Of a DNA stretch of 64,000 nt, positions 1 to 13,197 are shown piece by piece; position 1 is the stretch's first letter; every line of letters begins with the position of its first letter. The stretch comes from Luscinia megarhynchos (taxonomy: Eukaryota > Chordata > Aves > Passeriformes > Turdidae), in contig CM067592.1 of assembly GCA_034336665.1 (NCBI GenBank), forward strand, positions 56,162,473 through 56,226,472, given 5' to 3'. A program made the translations under genes and the position numbers. A model generated the notes under the pieces. That model had not been told where the DNA came from and did no database searches. It saw only the letters and a list, made by a program, of their open reading frames with translations.

Positions 1-488
1 CAGAGTACTAAACCATAGCCCAAGGGCTAAGAGAGATGAAAATTAAGCAGACAAAATGTGGAATTGTGCCAGCTGGGAAAAGGTAGGATTCCCAAGGCAC
101 AATAATATCATCATACTCTTGCCTGGCATCCTATATTTGATTATCTTGAAGTACATTACAGGAATTAATGGAAGCTCATAACTTCCTAGTGAAGCAGGTA
201 CTACATTGCAACACTGATTTGCAAATATATAAATAGAAGTCTTGTGCAATCCTGGAGTTCTCAGCGAAGTCATGAATATTCCTAGGTGAGATTGGGAAGG
301 GGGAGCCAAAGATGGGATAATATCCTGGTGGACTGGTGGCAACTAGTGAATCTCCCTTATATCGCTCAGGCTTAACTCTGGCACACTTGTCTGGCATCCC
401 TCTTCTGGGTAAAAGTTGGCTTTGAATGTTAAGATGAGAATGTTAAAGAATTTCCTCTCCACCACCTAACCTCCCCTCCCCAAAAAAA

Positions 489-520
489 AACCCAAACCAA
501 ACCAAACCAAACCAAACCAC
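489..520. repeat. (AACCA)n short tandem repeat
   Basis: After a run of A, the pentamer AACCA is repeated about five times before the sequence turns into ACCACCCAG. It is a simple repeat with no coding meaning, although it keeps an antisense frame open. Confidence 0.8.
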
Positions 521-3500
521 CCAGACAAACAACAGCAACAGAAAAACACAAACAAAAACTTTTGAAACTTTTGAGACTTGGTGTTTCTTTTTGTACTAGC
601 TTTCCACTTTGAAGGGCCATTCCAGCTCTGTTATACTTTTTTCTTCTGATACTTTATTTTGTTCTGCTTGTTCCTCTAATTAGTCAGCAATGGCTTACCT
701 GCCTGCTAACACAGGATTCAACTCAGCAATCTTAAAGGAATTTCACGTATCAGTTGTATGGCTATGATTTATTCTTTGGGGAGAAAAAATTTGGAACTGG
801 TAAAAATCACACATTTCCCAACCTTTAAAAAATAAGCTGCAAGACCACCAGTTGGTGACAGCTTTGCATATCCTGCTTAGTCCTGTTGGGGGGCACTGGT
901 AAGGGGAAAACACTCCACTGAGCGCCCCATCATGAAAATCAGGCTTGGGTTACACTGTGACTAAATGCATGGTCCTTGCATGCCGAAATACATCCCGTCT
1001 AATTGACATGGAAACAGCTTCTGCCTTGGTATTTAGGGCATAGCACAGCTTCTAGTGCAGGCTTGGTTTCCAGAATAGAGCACATTCTTTTCTACCATGC
1101 ATGTTAATGCATTGTCCTTCTTCCTTCTCCTAATAGCCCGTGAGATTTGAACTTGGAGTCAGCTAAGTAGGGGCTTTGTGAAGCACAAAAGAACACCAGG
1201 TTTTTATCACACCATGGCTGTAAAAAGAGCTGTTCAACCATTCAGTTGCTGCTCCTATTGTGCAGCTGTTATTCTGCTGCTGAGAACATCTTGCTGTCGA
1301 CACTGAAGTAGTACCTGCAGGAAACACTGACACATTGAGCTTTTCAGGAGATGCTGGGCTTGGGGATCTGCCAGATCCTTGTGTGGACAGCTGAGGTATT
1401 TTCTCTGCCTGTACCTTTCCCATTACAATACATGTAAATACGTAACAATTTTTGTCTACTCGCCAGCATCTGTTCTGTGATTTTTGCTTTATGACTCTTT
1501 TCCCAGCATGATGAAGGTCCATGTTTCTTGCCTTCCAAAATCATCTCTTCAAAGCTGGCAGTGAGGCTGTGATGGACAATGTGCTGTCTGCATCACTGTC
1601 AGGGTGTGTGGGTCTCTCAAACAATGGCTCTTTCTTTGCTGAGCTGATGGCTGGTATCTGGTCAGCCTCATCTATTTAAAGTCAGCCGAGCTGGGATGGA
1701 AGTGCTAGCCGAGGGGGTGCTTTGTTTGCTTATGAGTTACAGGAAATTCAACTGTTTCAAATTAAGCACAAACAACTGTGTCAGGGCAGGGTCGAGGAAG
1801 TGTCTGAAATCCACAAGGGAGGGGTCAGAGATAAGCTAAGCGTCATTCATCCTTCATCCCTAAGGGTGCAATTCCCACTGCAGTTCAGAGCTAAAATTCT
1901 TCTTAGTAATTAATGCAAAAGGCTGTATTTTTAGCCTGACATCCTAAAGAAACAAGGCTTGTGTGAGCACATTGTCTGTGTTTAGGTGATTGTCAGCTCC
2001 CAGTAACTTGTGCATCTTTGGGTTCACTTAGCTCAGTTATTTTCCAAGGCCTCTCCCAAAATCCAGCAAACAGGTGAAAGGGTGGTTTCAGAGAGGCTTG
2101 TGCCTAACTGGCCTTTTAAAGACATCAGCATCAGGACACAAATTCTCAACAGCCACACTTCAGTGTTCCCAGTGCTTGTTTAGCAGTAATGTTTCCATAT
2201 AAATAAACAGAACGTTCCTGCTCTGGGGTTGTGTGAGGCTGAATTTGGTATGTTGCATTTCACGCTGCCCAACACATCCTATAACATAAACTCACAGCCT
2301 AGCTAGTGCAGAATATTAATTTCATAAGGCCTGACTTGCTGGCTAGAGTCCCACTGACTGTATTAAATTAAATGGCAGTTTTGTCTGCCTATGTTTTTCA
2401 GGATCCAGACCCACAGTTTGGGAAATTTTAGCAGTTTGAGGGTGCACAGCTCCTGATCTTTGCCATGTGCAATACTAACTTTCATGCCTTGTGTTGGAGG
2501 TACAACCCCATTAGAATATGACACAATTTTTTTAAAATGCATGGAAATTAATGAATGGCTGAATGCAAGCAAGCAATGAGTTTGACAACAGCATGGTTGG
2601 CTGTTAAGTGACATACCACTATCAAAGAATTTAAATGTTCTTGCTTAAATATATGTGTTTGTTTGTTGTTTTGGGTTTTTTGGGGGGGTCACAGGGGTTA
2701 TTTGGTTTTTAAGAACAAAAGTTTTGGATTTTCTGTATTTCTGACTGGATCTTTTAAATCTTTCTACAGACACTAGATGGACACTTTCTACAGACACTTT
2801 CAATAGACAGCTAAACTGAACTCTCATTTTAAAAATTAACCTAATATTTTTTTTTCCCTCTGTAGTGGTGTAGAAAATATTTTAAACCCTTGAAAGTACA
2901 ATTTCAGGCTGTAAAATGGAGCATTGTAAGTCTCCTTCTCAGTTGGAATTGATTTAATGTCTGGAATTGCCAAATTCAAATCCGACACAAATTGCAACAG
3001 CTGAGTTAAAATTTTTAAATCAACCCTGAAGATGAGGGTTTTATAATAGTTTCATGGGAAGCATGGTTCATTGCAGCTGTATGAAAATAGAACTCTATTC
3101 CAGTTAGATTAATCTGCCCTATTCTCATGAGGCAGGTTAGGTACATACTGTGTTGGACTTTCTGTATATATCCAGTCTGTCTCTTATCTCTTGTGGGTTC
3201 TCTTCACTCTGCCTGTCCTTCTCATCTTGCTCTTCTTTTATTGGACCTTGAGGCTTATTGTACCTTGAGGATTCTTTTCTTGCTCCTCGTGGGCCATTTG
3301 TCAGTCCACTCCAAGGAAGATGCTGACTGAGGTACACGATAGTGCTCTGCAGGAGGATGTTTTCCTGTGTTTTTATAACAAGTGCCAGTGCTACAGGCAA
3401 CAGACAGGATTACTATATAAATCAAGACACACATGGATATGCACAGGGAGCTGGGCCCAGACACCAAATCCTTCATCTCTGAAGCATAAGGACAGTTCTC

Positions 3501-5164
3501 ATGCATAGGCAAAATTCCCTTGGCTCAGTAAGTCTCCAGGTTTTTCAGTGCAGATCTCACAAGACTGATACTGTGTTTGGTGGATCACATCTTCTCACCC
3601 ACGATCTAAACTCTACTTTTCTTTTCCTTTGCAATTAAATTGCATCTCTGAGACAAATACAGTGATTGCTGACTCTGAATGTCAGATAAACTGGACTCAG
3701 GAGCCCATTTAAGAAAGTTTTTAATGCATTTTAATGTATTTAGATGGCTTGTGATCAGTAAGATGCTGGCAGAAGTGCTGTCTTTCTTCCTGTAGTGAGG
3801 CACAGAGCACAAACCATGAACCTGTGTTTTGCTGTAGCCATGGTATGCATACCTGCAGCCTTCCTGTGAGCCAGCTGCTGGGAAGGCAATATCATTGCCT
3901 CCTGTGCTACATGGCATCAGTCAATACAGAGGAGACCTCCTTCTGTCCTTTTCTCTCTCTGAATACTTCTCTGAGTTTAAAAGTTGTATTAATAAAGAAA
4001 GAAAAATATCACACACCTGAGAGACCAAATTTCCAAGCACAGACTGCAAGTGAAAAGGAGTGTGATACACAACAATGGCCTTAACAAAGTGTTTTCTTAC
4101 TTCTTCTATTCTTTCCATACAGCTGTTGTCCTTTTCTTATTTCCATTTGCTTAGGAATCCTCTGAATCTTCTCCCTTTCTTCTCCCTTTGCCAATAACTG
4201 CATTCCTTCATTTCTAGAGATCCCTTTACACACACATGCATGAGGTCCTTTTGCCTCACAGTCTTTTCACAGCTATATTAATTTTGGAAGATCCTTCTCA
4301 TCTTTGTATTTTTCGCTCTCTCCCACCTGCCAATCATTCATCTCCCTCCATGCCCAGATGCCACAACAGCTCTTCCTCCTTAGCCTGCTTCACCTGTCTG
4401 AACTTCCAGCTCCCTATTTTCTCAGTCTTTGTTCTCTTCTCCCCATATGTGCTCAGATCTATTTCCTTTTTTTTCTTTACTTTGCTCTTGCTCTTCCCCA
4501 TTTCTTTCCCAGGTTCTTCCATCCACCACGTGTAAATAGAGCTGCACTTTCAGCCACTTCTAGTCTTCAATGTGGGGAATCTTCGTACAAATCTGAGAGT
4601 GGGATTTCATCTCAAGTCTTAATATGTTTTGGACATTGTTGTGGTGGCGATTCATGCCTCATTCTCACTCACACTGGGCCTGCTCCTACTATTTGGCTGG
4701 GAGTCCTTACAAATCCCTGGCACTGGAGGATATAGGGTATTGTTTCTTTCACCATTGGATGTTACTGGATCAGGATTGCCTTGAAGGCATTATAATATGA
4801 GAAAACACTAAGACAGCAACCACACAGCAGTGGGGTGTGGGGAGATGCAGCCAGCATCAGCACAAAGGGGTTTTGGGACATGGCATCATCTTTTTGCATT
4901 TACATAATATGTTCGAGTACATTCCGGGCCCCCTGTGTCAGTCTTCACAGCCTTCAGTTTCCTCAGGGCCTAAAACAGCTCCTGTAGGAGCACAGCTTGA
5001 ATGTTATCTCTCACTGTACCTATCAGTTGATGCTGCACTGGCTCTTGCAAATGCCGTAATACCTGCTTCTGCAACTGCTCCCCATAGTGAAGTCAACAGG
5101 ATTTCCACAGGCAGAATGAATGCCAAACTCCACTATTTTAGACTGTAAAAGCTTCCCAGGAGTA

Positions 5165-5232
5165 AGGAGCACATCTCTCTGTGTCTGTACAGTGCCAAGC
5201 ACACAGCTGGTGCTCAATGAATAATATATGTA
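5165..5232 (+). repeat. Possible ancient SINE/L2-type 3' remnant
   Basis: The stretch reading GTACAGTGCCAAGCACACAG and then TGGTGCTCAATGAATAAT resembles the conserved 3' end of MIR/L2-related retroposons of amniotes. The match is short and from memory, so this is a tentative call. Confidence 0.35.
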
Positions 5233-6368
5233 TGGGCTTGGTAGGAGTGACTGTTCATCTAGTGCAGCAGAGGTGAAGCATCTTTTTGTAGTGAGAAGCA
5301 ATGCATTATCCCTTTCACTGGTCTATTTTACAATTTAGGCTTTAAATGGTGAAAATATATTAGCCAGCTAGTTCAGGGGGAGCTCATTTACACCGCCTTC
5401 ACACAACATGTCCCATGTTTCAAATGACAGGAAGGATAGCTAGCTCTCTACAGCTGAATGCATAGTGATTAAACTGTCTGGGCACCAGCAGTAGACAGCC
5501 ATTGAACAGATCATTATTAAGATGGCTATAATTACAGAGTCAAAGCAGCCCCTTGCAGCACACTGGTAATCTGCCTTGAAAACTGGAGTCACAAAGGCAT
5601 ATCTCCTTTTTACGTTGAAGCCCAAGCTGTTTAAAGTAACTGCAGATTTTTATGGTGTGTCACTCATGTCTTAAGCTGTTAACTGCTTCTGCCTGCTCTT
5701 TGGAGGCTGGTCTGGACAGGGGGACCTGAGGTAGAAGTAAATGCTAAGTAAAGAGCTGCTGAGAAAGAAGAAGTATAGCTATGACACCTCCACAAGAGCT
5801 CTCATGGTATTGCTTTAGTCATTAGCTGAGTGGATACTTGAGCTTAATCAGTATCAAAGGGACATACACAAAGTCATCTATTTCATTAAGCTAATTTGCA
5901 TTACTCGGCTTACCGAGAATCAAATTTTCATGTATTGTCCATCTTGCTGTCAGCAAAATAAGGGGAGGGGGAGGAGTAAGTGATAAGCAATGCAAGACTG
6001 AGGTGTGGTGGTGTTTATTTCTTTTTTCAGAGATACCTGCTAGTCTCTCAGGAGCCTTCATTGCCTTTAGATACCAAAAATACACACTAGTTATCTTTAT
6101 AAAGTTTAATTTTAGTAACTTCTACCTAGAAATGAAACTTCCAGAGCTTTACCAAGTGCAAGATCCTCGAAGCAGAGCATAGTTAGGCTTTTAACTGCTG
6201 CTGTTGTGGAAGAAGTAAGGTAAGTGTTGGTTTGGGAGTAGGTGATGGGAGGATTAGAGTAGTTAGCTTAAAAAAGACCTTTATCCTCCTCTGGTCCCCA
6301 AGAGACATCCGTGAATTTTTGCGTGAAGCTTCACACAGCATTGCAGTCCCAAGGGATTTGCCACTGTC

Positions 6369-6402
6369 ATTTATATTGTACCAGATCTGGTACAATATAA
6401 AT
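6369..6402. repeat. 34-bp perfect palindrome
   Basis: Two 17-base arms meet with no spacer at CCAGA|TCTGG. The left arm begins ATTTATATTGTACC and the right arm is its exact reverse complement, ending GGTACAATATAAAT. Both strands therefore encode the same frame text FILYQIWYNIN. The arms stop at 6368/6403, where the bases no longer pair. The centre contains AGATCT. Confidence 0.97.
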
Positions 6403-6496
6403 AAAGGCTGTGGCTTCAGTAGAAAGCTGTAATGTGCTGAGATGGTTGTTCTTGTTCTTCTGTGTTGTCCCTGGTGCTCTCTTCCTTCAGTACTGT

Positions 6497-6504
6497 TTTT
6501 TTTT

Positions 6505-6539
<35 letters not shown>

Positions 6540-6610
6540 TTCTTTCTCTCTTTCTCTCTTTCTCTCTTTTCTTTCTTTCTTTCTGCCTTCCCGCCTTCCT
6601 GCCTTCCGTT
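6497..6610. repeat. Polypyrimidine tract, (CTTT)n/(CT)n with CCTTCC tail
   Basis: A run of T is followed by CTTT, CTTTCTCT and then GCCTTCCCGCCTTCC units. It is almost pure pyrimidine on the + strand for more than 100 bases. It creates long artefactual frames (Phe/Ser/Leu on +, Lys/Glu/Arg on -). Confidence 0.95.
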
Positions 6611-9600
6611 TACTATCTTCCTTCTCATTACACTGGAATTTAAAGTTAATTACTGTCAAGTGAAACTGTATTCTTTTAGTTATGTAATCTGTTAACTGCA
6701 TATTAACCTTCAGTTTGTCCAAGAGGCTATGACTGAGGTTTGCTTTTAAATGTGAATTTATTGTGATCATGAGATTATTATTTTTAAGCCCAGATATTTG
6801 AGTCTAGAAATCAAACATAATTTAACTCGATTGATTGGACAGAATGATGGAAATCTTCCACAAGACAACTGAAATATGTGGGGCATCATTTTTCTTGGTA
6901 TTGAAGCAGGACTGAGGGGTTAATTCTGTAGCCTGTTCCCAGATCGTGCACAAAGTTTCCCAAACATCAATGTTTCTAAACTCTTCTGATTAAGAAAAAG
7001 ATTCAGTAACAATTCTTTAGTTATTTGTGTGACTTTTGTCGGTATAATTAGAAAAACTGTTACTCTGACAGACCAGTTGGTAATAATGGAAAAGCTAAAA
7101 AAAAAGAAAAAAAAGCATGATCTTGAGTTGAATATTTTCAGTGAGATGAATCACTATGTTTGTGCTCCTTGAAGTGCAAAATTGTGCTCCAAAGCCGTGT
7201 CCCTGCTGAGAATGCGAGCAATAGCTCCTCTATCTTGTGGAATGCATCCCATCTGTGTGCATGTGTACATGATTCAGTTTTTAAGGACTTGGTACTGGGC
7301 TGGAGGTCAGCAGTTGAATGCATTTGTTTGGGCCCAAAATGTTGATGTGAGAAGTTTGGGGTGTTGGAAGTCAGTCCTGGATGCTGTTATGCTGTCGAAA
7401 TGCTGCCAGTATTTTTGCAGTTTAGTAACTAAAATGTTTGCTTAGAGAAAAAATGGGGCCAAAGAAGACTTATATATTTGAATCAGGAGAATTGCAGTTG
7501 GGAACAGCTTTTCTGATACCTGCAAAAATTTTTATAAAATCTCCTTTGTCCACACATGTGTGTGTTGTCTATGTGGACAACTTCTCAAGACAATGCCTTT
7601 TTAATAAAAATTACACAGCACCTAGCATTCTTGAAATACAAGTTGAGGAAAGAATAATCAAAAGGAGCTCCAGCACAGTAATATCTGCTGATGGAAGCGC
7701 TGTTTTAATTCCAAGCATTATTTTGCCATATGGGTTGTAGCCGGAACTTAATTTTTTCAACAAAGTAGACAGAAAGTAATTTACAGTACTGCAGTTTATA
7801 GGAGGGTCCAGCCAGCAATAGAGATGATAACATTGACAGGGCTGACTTGTGAACAGTTTTGTTCAGCTGGTGCAGAACATTGCTTGGCTGCAGATGATGT
7901 GTGATAGGATTGTGACAAAGTAGCAATCAATAATCAAATTGCTATTGCAGGAAATCATCAATTCATCCATCTATTCTATAGACAGATCTATTTGCAGAGT
8001 CAAAGAGTAAAAAATTCTAAGAAGAAAGGGCATAAGTCAGCTTGCTGCTGAATAATCCCAAAGGAGAGGTTTCTTATCCTTGCATTGCAAACTGTGCTAC
8101 CTCAGATGCCATATCTGGTTTTGCTAATTAGCACTGCTTTATTTCAGGCTTGTCATAAAAGAAAGCATACCTTTTGTCTGTGTTTGCATTATAAATACCT
8201 TGAAAGCAGCATGTTGGAAATGACAGCTTTTTTTCAGTTTGTACATGTGGGTTCACACAGTCCAATTAATCCTACTTGAGAACTGGGCAGAAGGACCCTA
8301 CAAGGGATGCATGGCTTAGATTTTTGTCCTAATATGTCTGACCTTGTGTATTTCTGTGCCTGCAGAGCAAGAGAAGAGATTGAAGTGTAAGTTATGCTGA
8401 GAAGATTTCTGTCCTCATTTTCCTTTCTAGTCAGGCAAAATTCTTCTGGATGAGTGTGTCCCACCCCTGGGGAACACACAACAGGGCAATGAACTTTGTT
8501 CTAGGCTGAGGGGAGTAGTTATTTTTGTCAGGGAAAGGAGGGTGCCCAGCTCTGCTGACCAAGAAAGAGCACGGGAGTTATCTGTCTCCATGACAGAAAA
8601 AGAAGGAATGTGCCTGGTGGACTCCAGGAAGAAGGAGTTTGCTGTCCATCTTCTTCATTGTCCAGAACCTGTGAGAAAGCAACCACATCTCTCTATCCTG
8701 GTTTTTCAGTATAATACCTGCCTTTAGAGTTTGCCAACATGCCCCTAAGAGAAACTAAGTCACAAGTCAGCTTAATTAAAATGTACATTAGAAGATATAT
8801 TCCAAGTTTAGTCATCCTTTGAACATCAAGTGCTAGCTTTTTATTTATGGGAAGCACAAGCAATCTACTTTAAGCTGTCCAAAAAAGGAGGGAAGATACA
8901 ATCTGTCCCCATGAGCCTGCAGCAGAAATAATGTTCTCAGCTTTTGGGGAACGTAAGGGTGTGTGTGAAGAAGGGGAGTAATCTGTTCCGGCATTAGGAA
9001 AGCCAAATCTGTTCTTGCATGAGGAAAGCCAAATCCTTTTACGAGGAAGAGAGACCCTACATGTCAGTGCTGGAAAGGGAAGGGATTGTGGGGAGCTCCT
9101 GGGATTCAGAAAGGAAGCATACAAGCATTCTTCACAGTCTTTTATCGTGGAGGCATCAGAGTTTTCAGTCTCACAAACCAGTCCCATTCTCTGTAAAAGC
9201 ACTTTATTGTGGAGCATTGCCAGTTATCTTGCTAGTCATAGGTTTGTGTTGCCCCTCCTGTCTATGTGCTCCTCCATGCAGATCTGTGCAGGTTGTTTCT
9301 TCCTGCCGGGCACAGTAAGGATCCCATGGAAAAAAAGGCAGGATAATTTATGACAAAAAAATTTTCTTTCTAGCTCTACATGAGGGAATGATGTTATGGT
9401 AGTCATTGGTTTGTAATGATGTAAATCATCAATAAATTCACAACTTTTTTCCTCTGTGCTTTAAACATGTGAGAACACAATATTCATGTATTGGGGTTTT
9501 TTAAAATAACTTTTTCTTTGGCATGGTCTCAGAGTGCTGCTTGTTCTGTGGCTGGACTTTTTCACATGCAGGAAGTATAGTTTGCTGGTAAGTCAACTAA

Positions 9601-12600
9601 GTAAAGGTCGTTCTCCTTTCTGAAAGTTTTGTCAAAGCATTTAGAAGCTCTGGTCTGTCTTGTCAAGGTACCTCTATGGCTGATGCCTAGGAAAAGCTGG
9701 TGCTAACAACCCCAAAGTGTCAGGATCATTCAGAGCTTCCAGGAAAGATTTTGTTGGTTAAGTGCTTTCTTTCAAAGATACGTTTTTCTATCAGAAGAGG
9801 AGAAGTGCCTGAAAAAGTATTCCTCAGGTCTCTTTGTTGCAGCGAGTTGTTGGGAGAAGACTTCCCAAGAACCTGTTATTATTGAGCCATTGTAGTACAC
9901 TTTTTTGGTATTATTGGTAATGTTGTTCGGGATATCAAAACTTATGAATATATAGGGTCATGGACACTGCAAAATTGACCTTTTCATAAGAGTGTGTTGA
10001 ATATATGGGTGCTCATGGAAAGAATCTGTTATACTTCAAGCTGGTGTAGTGATGTTTATCATAGAAAAATAATTCTGTTTTGGATTGATCACAGGAAAAT
10101 TTTAACAAAAAGAAACACAGTAGAACATGATCAAGACTATCTGCTTTGCTTTCTCTGAGAAAGTATGGATGTAAATCAGAAGACGAATTTCTTATTTTAA
10201 AAGATTAGGTATAACCTCAAATTCCACAGGGAATTTGGATGTGGTTATTTCAATTTCCTAACATTAGATTGGAGATTTTGCCCAAAACCCATGTAAAGTT
10301 AGCAGGATTAACTGAGTCTTTATCCAAGCATGCATACTTTTACATGAAAATGTTAAATATATACAATTCTCTGCAACTGGAAGGCTTATAAATAGGTATA
10401 GCAACCTCATGCGTGAGCTGATGCAGATGGTACAAGCTGTAAAACAGCCACAGGTCTTTCTGAAGTCCAGCAGGAATCAGTGCTCCACATTCTAGCAGAT
10501 GCCAGTGTCAGCGTTTTCACTGCTGTAAACAAAAGCAAGCCTCTGCCCTTCAGCTGTGGCTCTGTGTGACTGTGCTGGGAGCTGGAGAGCCCCTGCTCTG
10601 TGGCTGGGCAGGGAGGCACAGCCTGTGAGGCATGGGTCAGGCTTGTGGGCACGGAGGGCAGGACAGAGTGGAGTCCAGCTGAGAGCACCACACCTCGATG
10701 CCTACCTGGATCTCCTCAGTCTTTTCCAGAGGGTTCAATACAGTCCATGCATACATACAGCCTGAAGTCTCGTTGAAAATAATTTGGTTGTCTGGGCTAA
10801 AGTCTTTTGTGCATTTTTTTTTTTTCCTTCTAAATGCTGGCAGGATTTTGGGTTTTGGCTGTAGATCAGCTCCTGGCAGCTGATCAGTTCAATGTCCACA
10901 TTATGTAGGCCAACCTACAGTTAGAGGAAACTCTTTCTGCAGCATTTGATATAAATCACGTAAGCAGCAGAACTGCAGAGTAAGAAATAACAGCAGCAGC
11001 TTGTCAGCTGTGCTGTTATATGCAGTATTCCTTGTTCCTGCACAGGAATCTCAGCTCTGTTGGGCAAGCTAGGAGGGATTCCTTTGGGTTAAAAAAGCAC
11101 CTGGCAGACTTGTTAAAAACTCATAACTGTGTGTTACTACTCATGAAGCAGTTTTGCTGAATTCACTTAGATGCAGTCAGCTAATGAATCATTGCTTTTC
11201 CTGTGTCACCCACCATTACAGAGTGAAGTTGCAGGGTGAGAGGGAGGAGGAGGTTTGGGAACAGGTCCTTGGTTGTCCGAGAAAGCCTTGGTATTTTGGT
11301 TAGAATCAAACTTTCTTCAGTGAACCCCAGAGCAAAGGTCTTCCCATCCTGATGCTGATGGATATTATTTCATTGCTGGGATGATGCTTGAAATCCATCT
11401 GTTACACACAAAGTAGGCTTTCTCAGCTCCATAAAATTATTATCTGGAGTATTAGAAGTGTTTCAGTTTCAGTTTCAGTCATTAGCTGGGTGCTGGTGCC
11501 ATGACTTCTCTTCCTGTGTCTCTCATTATTCGTTGTTGGAACCTGAATGCATGCAATCATTCCTAAAATAGCCATAGGAAGCACAAGCAGTATAGAAACA
11601 TCTTTGTCTTGCTCCGGGGCTTTGGCTGCATAGCTGAGCCCGCCCTAGTGTGGGACCTGGAAACAGGCTGTGGTCTCATCTGGGAGGCAGTCTGGGCTGT
11701 CCTTTGCAAGCCCTGCACGTGGTTTGGAAAAGGCAGAGGTTATTTCCCGCAGAAGAAGAGAGTGACTTTGCCTGGCTCTAGCAGTGAGCCGGAGAATGGG
11801 TGAGAGGCTTTTCCTATCTGCGAGGAAGCTCATCCATCATGCCCCATTCAGGCAGTCATACTCAGTGGGCTTGTTCTCTCCTGCTACACTGAATCTTTTT
11901 CTCCATAGCTTGTGCAAAGAAGCAAAGCAAATAAAAACAGAGCTACTGCTTTTGTAGCTTGTACTACAGGCGTTTGTCAATGCTGCTTTGACTTCCTTTT
12001 CTATGCTGCTCTAATTCCCTCATGCTGTGCTAAGAAGCAGGTGTGAACAAATGTGTAAGGATGCTTGTATTTTCAGTATGTGGGTGAATGTGTGTCAGTA
12101 GTGTATTTCTGTAGTGCAGGGATTCATCTTACTCTAACTATAATATCTTTTCTTTTTTTTCCTGACCCACACCACCTCAATTTTAAGTTTTCCCTTAAAA
12201 TACACTGAATTACAGTAATTAACCTTATGTCCAGTATAACATACAGTACCATTTCTCTAAGTACTATCCTGGAAATTGTATATTTCTTAGGTATCAGTTG
12301 ACTTCTTTCTACGCCTTCTGTCCTCTGCATTTGTGGAATGAAGAGGAGAGTGGAAAATATGTCATGTTGGCATATTGAGGTGACCTCTTTACGCAAAGGG
12401 CATTCTCAAGGATAGGGTACTTTCTTGTATTATCTTGTCCATAAAGCTAGTTGGATTTTATGTGATTTAAAATTTGGGAATTTATTTGGTATGAATCTAG
12501 ATATAACAAAGCTCAGTCTGCCACTTGCAACTAGCAATTACTAGCAAGTTGCAGGTGCTAGATTGTTGTAAGCATCATGCTCATCTTAGAGGAAAAGCAA

Positions 12601-13051
12601 ACTACATAGATTTTCTGTCTCAGAGTCAGATTTATTCCATTCCTTTAAAGCTTCCAAAAATACTAGCAAAAAAACATTGGCAATGAAAAGTAATCACGAA
12701 AGATAAAGATCTATGAAATTGCTCTAAAGTTTTAACAGGAAAACCTTTCCTGTGATTTGAGCCTATTAAATTTGGGTGAATATCTGTCACTGTATGAGTA
12801 CACAGGAATGGATGGTTGTCTGGGGGAGAGACATTTCAGAGGTGGTGCTGAGAGGCAATGTTTCAGTTAATTTTTGTTTTCTTAGCACTCAGAGTCTTCT
12901 GGTTTTTCCTTCTACCTGTATCTATCCACAGCTATTTTAACATTTTCTCTTAGGTGTTACACTTTTTTTGTGGACATCCTTCCTTTTTGGACATTCTACG
13001 TTTTTGTAGTAGTCTATTTCAAATTTTCTTTAATGCTTTCTGTAAGAAAAA
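6611..13051. other. Intronic DNA without recognised genes
   Basis: I find no exon, RNA gene or intact mobile element. Small items include a 25-bp-spaced direct repeat (GAAAGCCAAATC at about 8998 and 9023), an inverted repeat GATCAGCT-6-AGCTGATC at 10864-10885, and a (TTTCAG)3 run near 11460. Confidence 0.55.
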
Positions 13052-13113
13052 GAAACTTGGCATAACTAAGTCGCAACTTGACATAAATAGAGAAACTTGA
13101 CATAACTAATTCA
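13052..13113. repeat. Three-copy ~20-bp tandem repeat
   Basis: Three diverged units starting AACTTGGCATAACTAAG, AACTTGACATAAATAG and AACTTGACATAACTAATT follow one another with a 19-21 bp period. Confidence 0.75.
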
Positions 13114-13162
13114 TAATCAAATTAGGGACTAAAATTATAAATGTGTAGGGTACTATTTTCTT

Positions 13163-13197
13163 ATCTGCCTTTTTTTTTTTTTTTTTTTTAATCTGCC
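13163..13197. repeat. T20 tract flanked by ATCTGCC direct repeats
   Basis: ATCTGCC occurs immediately before a run of twenty T (13170-13189) and again one base after it. On the minus strand this is a poly(A) run flanked by a 7-bp duplication. Confidence 0.85.

Larger units (their letters stand above)
1..6368. other. Non-coding DNA, inferred 5' intron of SEMA6A
   Basis: I see no supported exon on either strand. The longest frames are under 150 codons and resemble no family I know. It holds a short (AACCA)n run near 490-519 and a possible ancient SINE-like remnant near 5165-5232. It is assigned to the intron upstream of the start-codon exon only because that exon begins with a splice acceptor. 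Confidence 0.6.

Noticed and set aside
6183..6770. 195-codon minus-strand frame rich in Lys/Glu/Arg
   Set aside because: It is the translation of the polypyrimidine tract and flanking palindrome; low complexity, no domain.
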